A stretch of 64,000 bases of DNA from Acinetobacter sp. (GTDB lineage: Bacteria; Pseudomonadota; Gammaproteobacteria; Pseudomonadales; Moraxellaceae): the NCBI GenBank assembly GCA_031277915.1, contig JAITLL010000034.1, positions 1 through 64,000 on the forward strand, in the 5' to 3' direction. The notes beneath the pieces are model-generated. The model had not been told where the DNA came from. It was given only the letters and a program-made list of their open reading frames with translations, and made no database searches. Below are positions 9,597-16,168 of this stretch, piece after piece (within the stretch, counting starts at the first letter, position 1; every line of letters starts with the position of its first letter). The position numbers and the translations under genes are program-made.

Positions 9597-10925
9597 TCAT
9601 GTATTTTGTGTAACGAGGATAGGAGTGTCTTCAATTGTTAACATTTCATTCCAGCGAGTTAGGTAGTTTTTTGAGCGATAGCATTGTTTCATTTGCCAAG
9701 ATGGATTGCGTGAGTGATACCCGACTTGTAAATAATGACTACCAAAACGCTTGCGAACCATATCTAAAGTTTCCATCAATTGTTGTCTTTGATGAATAAG
9801 CTCCAAAGGTTGCCATAAGTCGTCAATGTGTTGTTGACGTGCGTGTAGACCACAAAATAGTACTCCAATTTTTATATAACTTTTATTTTCTTTATATAAA
9901 ACATCAATTTGTTGCATTGCTGCTTTTGTTAGTATGCATAAATCATCTGTTGCATATTGAAGACCAATGGCCTGAGAGGTGGCTTTTTTATAAGGAGGCT
10001 TATCGGTTTTCTCATAAAGCATGACTTGAATGCAGGCACAAAGTTGTTCTTGTTTCATTAAACGGCGATGCGCTCGATTAAGATGAAAAATAAGTGCTTG
10101 TTTAATAATCTCAATGCTGGATAAAGCTTGAGCAAAACTTCGTGATGCTAAAATCCGTTTAGTTGGAATGCTAGGATCATCAAGTTCAATACATGATTGG
10201 CCTTTTAGCTCACGAATAGTACGTGCCATGACCACAGAAAATGCCTTTGCCATATGGTGTTCATTGGCAAAAGTTAAGTCTAGGCATGAGTACACTTCAT
10301 AACTTTGTAGCTGTTTGACCAATTGATAGCCAATTCCCCATACTTCTTTGACTGATGTCTGTTGCATGAGATCTTCCATAATTAATGGATCTAAGGTGAT
10401 GAAATTACAGATTCCCTTAAAACTTTTAATTTTCTTAGCAAAATGATTAGCAAGCTTTGCTTGGGTTTTCGAATATCCAATTCCGATACAACAGGGTAAG
10501 CCGAGCCATTGGAGAAGTGTTTTTCTTACCTTATTGCAGTAATCAGATATATCAATAGATTGAAGGTAAGGAGTGAGATGAATAAAACATTCATCAATAG
10601 AGTAGGCCTCTAAATCATCTGGAGAGAAAAACTCACCTAATACTGCAAAAAAACGGCGGGACATCTCGGCATATAACGTGTAGTTGCTTGAATAGACTTG
10701 AATACCAGCTTCTAAAGCATTTTTCTCAATTTGAAACCAAGGTACTCCCATTCTGATACCTAAAAGTTTTGCTTCTTCGCTACGTGATACTACACATCCA
10801 TCGTTGTTAGATAAAACAACTACAGGTTTATCAATGAGTTTAGGGTTGAAAAGTCGCTCACAGCTGACATAGCAATTATTAATATCAACTAGTGCATAAA
10901 CTTCGCGGTGTGAAATCTCTCTCAT
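9597..10925 (-). CDS. umuC: Y-family DNA polymerase V subunit, UmuC-like
   Basis: 442 residues from the ATG lying 7 bases after GGGGGA; a second ATG one codon earlier (10928) and a TTG at 10940 are also in frame. Catalytic acidic residues are in the palm motifs LVDINNCYVSCER and AYSIDECF; NNDGCVVSRS is the UmuC signature. The helix-hairpin-helix region (VWGIGYQLVKQLQSY) and the little-finger domain follow. The family does error-prone translesion synthesis with UmuD'. No umuD is adjacent, so the partner must be encoded elsewhere. The upstream DNA carries an SOS-type box, consistent with DNA-damage control. Confidence 0.93.
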   Translation of the reverse strand: MREISHREVYALVDINNCYVSCERLFNPKLIDKPVVVLSNNDGCVVSRSEEAKLLGIRMGVPWFQIEKNALEAGIQVYSSNYTLYAEMSRRFFAVLGEFFSPDDLEAYSIDECFIHLTPYLQSIDISDYCNKVRKTLLQWLGLPCCIGIGYSKTQAKLANHFAKKIKSFKGICNFITLDPLIMEDLMQQTSVKEVWGIGYQLVKQLQSYEVYSCLDLTFANEHHMAKAFSVVMARTIRELKGQSCIELDDPSIPTKRILASRSFAQALSSIEIIKQALIFHLNRAHRRLMKQEQLCACIQVMLYEKTDKPPYKKATSQAIGLQYATDDLCILTKAAMQQIDVLYKENKSYIKIGVLFCGLHARQQHIDDLWQPLELIHQRQQLMETLDMVRKRFGSHYLQVGYHSRNPSWQMKQCYRSKNYLTRWNEMLTIEDTPILVTQNT

Positions 10926-10949
10926 CATTTTGTCCCCCAATTCATCAAC

Positions 10950-10967
10950 TCAAAATACATATTTTGA
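10950..10967. repeat. Inverted repeat at the umuC -10 region
   Basis: Perfect 8-base arms TCAAAATA and TATTTTGA separated by CA. The repeat overlaps the proposed -10 box and the edge of the SOS-type box, about 25 bases before the umuC start. Confidence 0.6.
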
Positions 10968-10984
10968 ATTTGTAACGTAATCAA
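10964..10984 (-). promoter_or_regulatory. UmuDAb-like SOS box over the umuC promoter
   Basis: A 21-base element with TTGAA at 10964, TGTAAC at 10971-10976 and TCAA ending at 10984. From memory it matches the Acinetobacter UmuDAb/DdrR operator (TTGAA-N12-TCAA with central TGTAAC) at about 16 of 21 positions. On the minus strand its TTGATT (10984-10979) can be the -35 box, with TATGTA 17 bases further as a -10 box, so a bound repressor would block the promoter. Confidence 0.6.
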
Positions 10985-11114
10985 GTTAACAAAATTATCA
11001 AAAGATATCTAGGGGAGTTCTGGTTGTTCGTCGAAATTATAAAACGGATATAAAAGTAATGAATTGTCAGTTATTGATATGGAAATGTCTGAAAATGATA
11101 AGTTTTAGTTGGTT

Positions 11115-11261
11115 ATGATTAAAAACATAAGAGCTATATTTAATGGATGGGTTGAGTCCTTTAAATATAGTAATGCATATAACGCATTTGTCTTATGGGT
11201 CTTTCAAGCTGTCTTTGTTAAAAAAGACAGCTTTTTTTATGATAATTTAAGTATTTCTTAG
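11115..11261 (+). other. Candidate small RNA or 48-codon ORF beside nasS
   Basis: This plus-strand segment holds a 10-base perfect hairpin (CTATATTTAA 11134-11143 with TTAAATATAG 11161-11170) followed by an intrinsic terminator at 11207-11238, as expected of a small RNA. The same segment is open from the ATG at 11115 to a TAG at 11259 and would encode a 48-residue aromatic, amphipathic peptide (begins MIKNIRAIFNGWVESF). If the terminator works, the RNA ends before the stop codon, which argues against coding. A weak TTG-type promoter lies near 11024-11055. The frame overlaps the end of nasS on the opposite strand. Confidence 0.4.
11207..11238 (+). terminator. Intrinsic terminator, plus strand
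   Basis: Stem AGCTGTCTTT/AAAGACAGCT with a 6-base loop, followed by seven T. No annotated plus-strand gene precedes it, which is why an unannotated transcript is suspected. It lies just beyond the 3' end of nasS. Confidence 0.75.
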
Positions 11262-11286
11262 CTTAGCTTAGCTTAGCTTGGCTTGA
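11257..11286. repeat. Pentanucleotide tandem repeat at the nasS stop
   Basis: Four exact CTTAG units plus two degenerate ones (CTTGG, CTTGA). They span the last codons and stop of nasS on the minus strand. Copy-number change in the distal units would fall after the stop codon and be neutral. Confidence 0.8.
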
Positions 11287-12281
11287 TTGTAGCAATCGAG
11301 ATTAATGCATTGATCACTCAGCTCTATGATTTGAGTAGGAGTTAATTGAAGTTTTTCCCATTTTTGCATTTGTTTAAATAGCCAATGAAAGTCTTCTGGT
11401 TGTGGGGCAGCATTTTCTTTAACTAAGTGCTTTACAATATTTTGAATCATATAGTATTTATTGACATGTACTTCTTCAGAACAGTGGAAGCGAACGATTC
11501 CAAACTCGACTAATAACTTTAAAACAGGTGAAAAATCTTTCAAATCACTCAATTCTTTTTGAGCTTTCATAATTGCTGTGGTGAGTGCAATTAAAGTTTG
11601 AGGGTGTTGTTCAGCCCACTCTTGAGTTACCGCGAGAACCTTATCTGCCACATTGGGAATAATGTCTTGACTTGAGCATACGATTTTACTTAAGCCTAAA
11701 AGTTCTCCTTGCGTATTCCATGGCTCTCCTACACAAAAGCCATCAATGACATGGTTATCTAAAGCTTCAACCATATATGGTGGTGGAAGTGCTTTGAGCT
11801 TGAGCGTTTGAGCTATTTTTGAGTTTGCCAAAGCGAGCCATTCTCTTAAACAATAATGATGAATGGAGTGTTTAAATACATGTGCTAGAGAAAGAGAATG
11901 ATCTGCTCCAATATAGCTCGTCACTTTTTGGGCGGTAGTTTGTGCATCCTCATTCTCATTAATAGCCAGTTGATGAATTAATTTCTGGCTTAAGCTAATA
12001 AAAGCACGGTTTTTACTTAAAATGAGAGGGCTTTGTAGCGCAATACCAATTTGGTCTGCACCCACGGCTGCGGCTGGGAGCATCGCGGATAAACAGTGCG
12101 CGGCATCTAATAGCCCAAAAGCTAAACGGTCGCGTAGACTTGCCCATGATGCTTCTTTAACTAAAGTGACATCTAAACCCACCTCTTCGAAGAAGCCTTG
12201 CTGTTTTGCCCAAAGTAAAGCGATGCAATCAAGTAAAGGAATATAGCCGAGTTGCAATTGAGTCTTTTCTAATGTGCTCAT
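11268..12281 (-). CDS. nasS: Nitrate sensor protein NasS (NrtA-like, cytoplasmic)
   Basis: 337 residues of the CmpA/NrtA nitrate-binding family (LGYIPLLDCIALLWAKQQGFFEEVGLDVTLV, later VDGFCVGEPWNTQ-like segment). There is no signal peptide, which separates the sensor NasS from periplasmic NrtA. In the known system NasS holds NasT inactive until nitrate or nitrite binds. The ATG directly follows the nasT stop (TAAATG), so the two are translationally coupled. The extreme C-terminus runs into a pentanucleotide repeat tract. The nitrate assimilation operon lies divergently, on the other side of nasT. Confidence 0.88.
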   Translation of the reverse strand: MSTLEKTQLQLGYIPLLDCIALLWAKQQGFFEEVGLDVTLVKEASWASLRDRLAFGLLDAAHCLSAMLPAAAVGADQIGIALQSPLILSKNRAFISLSQKLIHQLAINENEDAQTTAQKVTSYIGADHSLSLAHVFKHSIHHYCLREWLALANSKIAQTLKLKALPPPYMVEALDNHVIDGFCVGEPWNTQGELLGLSKIVCSSQDIIPNVADKVLAVTQEWAEQHPQTLIALTTAIMKAQKELSDLKDFSPVLKLLVEFGIVRFHCSEEVHVNKYYMIQNIVKHLVKENAAPQPEDFHWLFKQMQKWEKLQLTPTQIIELSDQCINLDCYNQAKLS

Positions 12282-12872
12282 TTATTCATCCTTTAGTTGA
12301 TTACTAAGTAATTTTTGAGCGTCAATTAAACGCCGTGCCATTTCTCCAATCGTAATCCGGTGGCTCATCGCATTTTTTCTAAGAAGCTGGAATGCAGTTT
12401 CTTCAGGTAGGCCATGCAGTTGCATCAGTAAAACTTTGGCCTTTTCAACATCCTTACGGTCGGCAAGTTTGGTTTGGGCCTCTTTTAAATCACCTTCAAG
12501 CTTTTTGTGCTTTTTATATTGCTCAATTGAGATTTCTAAAATGGTATGTAAGCGGGCAGGGTCTATGCCATCTACAATATAAGCAGTTACTCCCGCATCT
12601 ATGGCTTGTTTGATGGTGTCTTTATCTGAATTTTTAGTGAATAGCACGGTTGGTAAGTCATAGCTACTGACACAACTTTCTATAATGTCGCGGTGCGGAT
12701 GATCCATATCAAGCAAGATGACATCGGCTTGTAAATCTTCAAGACGAAAAATATTTAAGTGGTCCAAAGTAAGGCAGGCTACCACTTCAAAGTCATTTTC
12801 AAGCAGACTTTTTCTTATATAGTCAGCTCGTGCATGATCATCGTCAATAAGGGCTATTTTGAGTTTTGGCAT
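12282..12872 (-). CDS. nasT: ANTAR-domain antiterminator NasT
   Basis: 196 residues from ATG 12872; a TTG 10 codons upstream is the alternative. The N-terminal receiver-like domain (LKIALIDDDHARADYI, VILLDMDHP) is followed by a coiled segment (about 120-140) and a C-terminal ANTAR three-helix RNA-binding domain (KDVEKAKVLLMQLHGLPEETAFQLLRKNAM). Known NasT proteins bind a two-hairpin leader RNA and prevent termination ahead of nitrate and nitrite reductase genes. The divergent nirB leader contains a terminator and a suitable hairpin, which supports the assignment. Confidence 0.92.
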   Translation of the reverse strand: MPKLKIALIDDDHARADYIRKSLLENDFEVVACLTLDHLNIFRLEDLQADVILLDMDHPHRDIIESCVSSYDLPTVLFTKNSDKDTIKQAIDAGVTAYIVDGIDPARLHTILEISIEQYKKHKKLEGDLKEAQTKLADRKDVEKAKVLLMQLHGLPEETAFQLLRKNAMSHRITIGEMARRLIDAQKLLSNQLKDE

Positions 12873-13006
12873 AAGTTCAGTCAGGCTAAGAAAATGCGCC
12901 AATTCGACGCGTTTTTTGTTATTAGGTTTTAAGCAAGATTAGTGCCATCGAAAACTAAAGAAAAAATCGAGCTTTAACGCTAAATTAGCATGCTTAATGA
13001 CGCTAC

Positions 13007-13023
13007 TGATCAATCTTGGTGCA
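13007..13023. promoter_or_regulatory. NtrC-like enhancer site upstream of nirB
   Basis: The 17-mer TGATCAATCTTGGTGCA, read on the minus strand as TGCACCAA..., agrees with the enteric NtrC consensus TGCACCAAAATGGTGCA at about 13 positions. It lies about 167 bases upstream of the sigma-54 promoter, a normal enhancer distance. A second weaker half-site TGGTTCA is at 13030-13036. A 15-of-17 match to it exists upstream of ntrB. Confidence 0.55.
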
Positions 13024-13187
13024 AAAATATGGTTCATTTTGTAGCAAGACGTATTTTTATTTAAACCATATAAATGTGCGGTGATAGAGCAAGCAAAATA
13101 AGACATGATTCTTTAGTTATATATTTAAAAACTTTATCTATATGAAATTAAATATAAAAAATATTTTTTGCTTAAATTTTTTAAATG

Positions 13188-13203
13188 TTGGCATGCAAAA
13201 TGC
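13188..13203 (+). promoter_or_regulatory. Sigma-54 promoter of the nirB operon
   Basis: TTGGCATG at 13188 followed by TGC at 13201 gives the invariant GG-N10-GC spacing (GG 13190-13191, GC 13202-13203) of -24/-12 promoters. Transcription should start near 13214, just before the first leader hairpin. It fits nitrogen-limitation control by NtrC. Confidence 0.75.
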
Positions 13204-13213
13204 TCACTTAATT

Positions 13214-13425
13214 ACAGGTCGAAGACGACCATAAGTTTTTAAAGACGGCCAACGATGTCCGTTCTGATCGAGTTTGTGAGTGCAACCGTACACACAAAGA
13301 AGTTACGTTCAGTCGGAGTGAAGGTCATGTCTTTATTTTTATTGCATAAAAAAGTTACATCTGAATTATTTAAGTTTTCAGTTCCAGCGATGCGAGCCTT
13401 CTCTATGAGGGGGCTCGCTTTTTTT
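13214..13425 (+). promoter_or_regulatory. nirB leader RNA with NasT-type antitermination elements
   Basis: Three hairpins precede a terminator. The first is GGTCG-AAGA-CGACC (13217-13230). The second (13243-13264) has a stem with a six-base loop AACGAT at 13251-13256, carrying A at loop position 1 and G at position 4 as in ANTAR target RNAs. The third is a long stem (13273-13298, TTTGTG/CACAAA base) with loop AACC, which does not show the A1/G4 pattern in the register I find. The intrinsic terminator at 13392-13425 ends the leader. The nasT-nasS pair next door makes nitrate-responsive antitermination the likely mechanism. Confidence 0.65.
13392..13425 (+). terminator. Leader terminator upstream of nirB
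   Basis: GCGAGCC/GGCTCGC stem, extended by wobble pairs towards a short loop, followed by seven T. It lies about 180 bases before the nirB start and so must be bypassed for expression, as expected of an attenuator. Confidence 0.85.
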
Positions 13426-13607
13426 ATTTCTTTTTATGACTTTGCTGTGCATTGGGTGTCATCAACGAGTGAAAAAAATTGGTTTCAAGCAGTTAGATGC
13501 CTTGTGAGCTTAATTCGCTTCTCGATAGAGCACAAAGCAAAAGAACAACGTCTATTTGAGAATGGAATAACGCAGCTTAAAAGCAACGTGATTTGAGGAG
13601 AAACACT

Positions 13608-16154
13608 ATGAAATTGGTAATGATTGGTCATGGTATGGTGGGCCACAAATTCATCGAAGCCATTTTAGAAAAAGCAGATGATGAACTAGAAATCACGATT
13701 CTCGCGGAAGAACCTCGTATCGCGTATGACCGCGTGCATTTGACAGAATATTTCTCAGGGAAGTCAGCAAAAGATTTATCTTTAGCACGTTTTGACTTTG
13801 CTGATGCTCATGGCATTGACTTACGTCTTAATACAAAAGCAACTGCAATTGATACCGCGGCACAAACAGTCACAACCAACCATGGTGATGTCATTAGCTA
13901 TGACAAATTGGTGTTGGCAACGGGTTCGTATGCATTCGTTCCACCAATTCCGGGGAATGACCGTGAAAATTGTTTTGTTTACCGTACCATTGAAGACTTA
14001 GATGCCATTCGTGCAGCGAGTTTAAATGCAAAAACAGGTGTCGTGATTGGCGGTGGTTTACTCGGTCTTGAAGCAGCGAAAGCCTTACGTGACCTAGAAT
14101 TAGAAACACATGTTGTTGAATTTGCACCACGTTTAATGGCAGTTCAAATTGATGACTTGGGTGGTAATGTTTTACGTCGCAAAATTGAAGATCTTGGCGT
14201 AAAAGTTCATACACAAAAAGCGACGCAATCTATTGAATGTGGTGACAGCACAACGCATGTGATGAAGTTTGCTGATGGTAGCGAGCTTGAAGCAGATGTG
14301 ATTTTATTCTCTGCGGGTATTCGTCCTCGTGATGAGCTTGCACGTAATAGTGGTCTTGCGATTGGTGAGCGTGGCGGTATCGTCATTAATGATTACTGCC
14401 AAACCTCAGACAAGAACGTTTATGCCATTGGTGAATGTGCGCTTTGGCAAAACAAGATTTATGGTTTGGTTGCACCAGGCTATGACATGGCGCGTATTGC
14501 AGCAAAACACATTTCAGATGAAGAATGTAACTGCTTTGCTGGCGCGGACATGAGCACCAAGTTGAAATTAATGGGGGTGGACGTTGCATCTGTTGGCGAT
14601 GCTCATGCCATGACCCCTGGTGCATTAAGCTATTTCTATGCTGATGAGCATGCACTGGTTTATAAAAAGATTGTTGTAAATGCGGACAAAACCAAACTGC
14701 TTGGTGCAGTTTTGGTTGGCGATGCAACAGAATACAGCGACCTTTTACAAATGATGTTAAACGGTCTGGCTTTACCGGCAGTGCCTGAAAGCTTGATCAT
14801 GCCGGGCTTTGAACAGTCGGCAGGAAAATCTGGTGGTAGCGGTGTCGATTTACTGCCGGACAGCGCAACGATTTGTTCATGTAACAACGTATCAAAAGCG
14901 GACATCTGCCAAGCAATTAGTGATGGTTCGACCTCTTTAGGTGCATTAAAGAAATGCACCAAAGCAGCAACCGCATGTGGTGGCTGTGCACCATTAGTGA
15001 TTCAAGTTTTAAAGTCAGAGTTACAACGTCAAGGTGTGACTGTAAATAACCACATTTGTGAACACTTCCCGTACTCGCGTCAAGAGCTACATCACTTGGT
15101 TCGTGTCAATGAAATCAAAACTTTTGATGACTTGATTCACCAACATGGCCATGGTTTAGGTTGTGATATCTGTAAACCGACTGCGGCAAATATCTTGGCT
15201 TCTTGCTGGAACGATTTCGTACTTGAACCAAGTCATGCAGGTCTGCAAGACAGTAATGACTACTACTTGGGGAATATCCAAAAAGATGGTTCTTACTCAG
15301 TTGTACCACGTATGGCTGGCGGTGAAGTGACTCCCGATGGTTTGATTGCTATTGGTCAAATCGCCAAGAAATATAATTTGTATACCAAAATTACTGGCGG
15401 TCAACGCGTTGACATGTTTGGTGCGCAAGTCCATGAGCTTCCATTCATTTGGGAAGAGTTAAATGCTGCTGGTTTTGAGTCTGGCCATGCTTACGGTAAA
15501 TCTTTGCGTACTGTGAAGTCTTGTGTAGGTAGCACATGGTGTCGTTACGGTGTAGATAACTCGGTTGGGTTAGCGATTGAGCTTGAAAATCGCTACAAGG
15601 GTTTGCGTTCACCACATAAATTAAAAATGGCTGTGTCTGGTTGTACACGTGAGTGTGCTGAAGCACAAGGTAAAGATGTGGGTATTATCGCGACTGAAAA
15701 AGGTTGGAACCTTTATGTTTGTGGTAACGGTGGTATGAAACCACGCCATGCGGAGTTACTTGCCTCTGACCTCGATAAAGCAACGCTCATTCGTTATATC
15801 GACCGTTTCTATATGTTCTACATCCAAACAGCAGACCGTTTACAACGTACCAGTGTATGGCGCGACAACATGGAAGGCGGCTTAGATTACCTTAAATCTG
15901 TAGTTGTGGATGATTCACTTGGTTTGGCTGCCGAGCTTGAGCGCCGTATGGAACACATCATTGGAACATACCAAGACGAATGGCGTACTGCGGTAGAAAA
16001 TCCTGAAGTTCGTAAGCGCTTCCAGACTTATATCAATGCAGGCGCAAGTGAGCAGGCCGATCCACACATTCAATTTACAACTGAACGCGGTCAAATCCGC
16101 CCATTATCAGATGTTGAGCGTTCAGAAGACCGTATTCCAATGGTTGAAGCATAA
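13608..16154 (+). CDS. nirB: Assimilatory nitrite reductase [NAD(P)H], large subunit
   Basis: 848 residues, close to E. coli NirB (847). It reduces nitrite to ammonium with NAD(P)H. Domain order: FAD/NAD(P) oxidoreductase (GHGMVGHKF near residue 7, GGGLLGLEAA near 150), a BFD-like [2Fe-2S] region (CSCNNVSKADIC near 423, CGGC near 458), a ferredoxin-like half domain (from about 560), and the siroheme/[4Fe-4S] domain with cysteines in SCVGSTWC (about 637) and SGCTRECAEA (about 678). The ATG has GAGGAG 7 bases upstream. It is first in nirB-nirD-nasA-mobA and follows the sigma-54 promoter and leader. Confidence 0.97.
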   Translation: MKLVMIGHGMVGHKFIEAILEKADDELEITILAEEPRIAYDRVHLTEYFSGKSAKDLSLARFDFADAHGIDLRLNTKATAIDTAAQTVTTNHGDVISYDKLVLATGSYAFVPPIPGNDRENCFVYRTIEDLDAIRAASLNAKTGVVIGGGLLGLEAAKALRDLELETHVVEFAPRLMAVQIDDLGGNVLRRKIEDLGVKVHTQKATQSIECGDSTTHVMKFADGSELEADVILFSAGIRPRDELARNSGLAIGERGGIVINDYCQTSDKNVYAIGECALWQNKIYGLVAPGYDMARIAAKHISDEECNCFAGADMSTKLKLMGVDVASVGDAHAMTPGALSYFYADEHALVYKKIVVNADKTKLLGAVLVGDATEYSDLLQMMLNGLALPAVPESLIMPGFEQSAGKSGGSGVDLLPDSATICSCNNVSKADICQAISDGSTSLGALKKCTKAATACGGCAPLVIQVLKSELQRQGVTVNNHICEHFPYSRQELHHLVRVNEIKTFDDLIHQHGHGLGCDICKPTAANILASCWNDFVLEPSHAGLQDSNDYYLGNIQKDGSYSVVPRMAGGEVTPDGLIAIGQIAKKYNLYTKITGGQRVDMFGAQVHELPFIWEELNAAGFESGHAYGKSLRTVKSCVGSTWCRYGVDNSVGLAIELENRYKGLRSPHKLKMAVSGCTRECAEAQGKDVGIIATEKGWNLYVCGNGGMKPRHAELLASDLDKATLIRYIDRFYMFYIQTADRLQRTSVWRDNMEGGLDYLKSVVVDDSLGLAAELERRMEHIIGTYQDEWRTAVENPEVRKRFQTYINAGASEQADPHIQFTTERGQIRPLSDVERSEDRIPMVEA

Positions 16155-16168
16155 GCAGGAGAGTTTCT

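Noticed and set aside
9362-9634. A 90-codon minus-strand frame between umuC and aroQ
   Set aside because: No ribosome-binding site and no protein-like pattern; it overlaps the umuC end and covers the expected aroQ promoter. The exact abutment with aroQ is chance.
13255-13596. A 113-codon open frame in the nirB leader
   Set aside because: It runs through the leader hairpins and the terminator, lacks a ribosome-binding site, and has no recognisable protein character.
13894-14962. Three antisense frames of 100-113 codons inside nirB
   Set aside because: They are shadows of a well-supported coding gene, with low-complexity His/Gln-rich translations.
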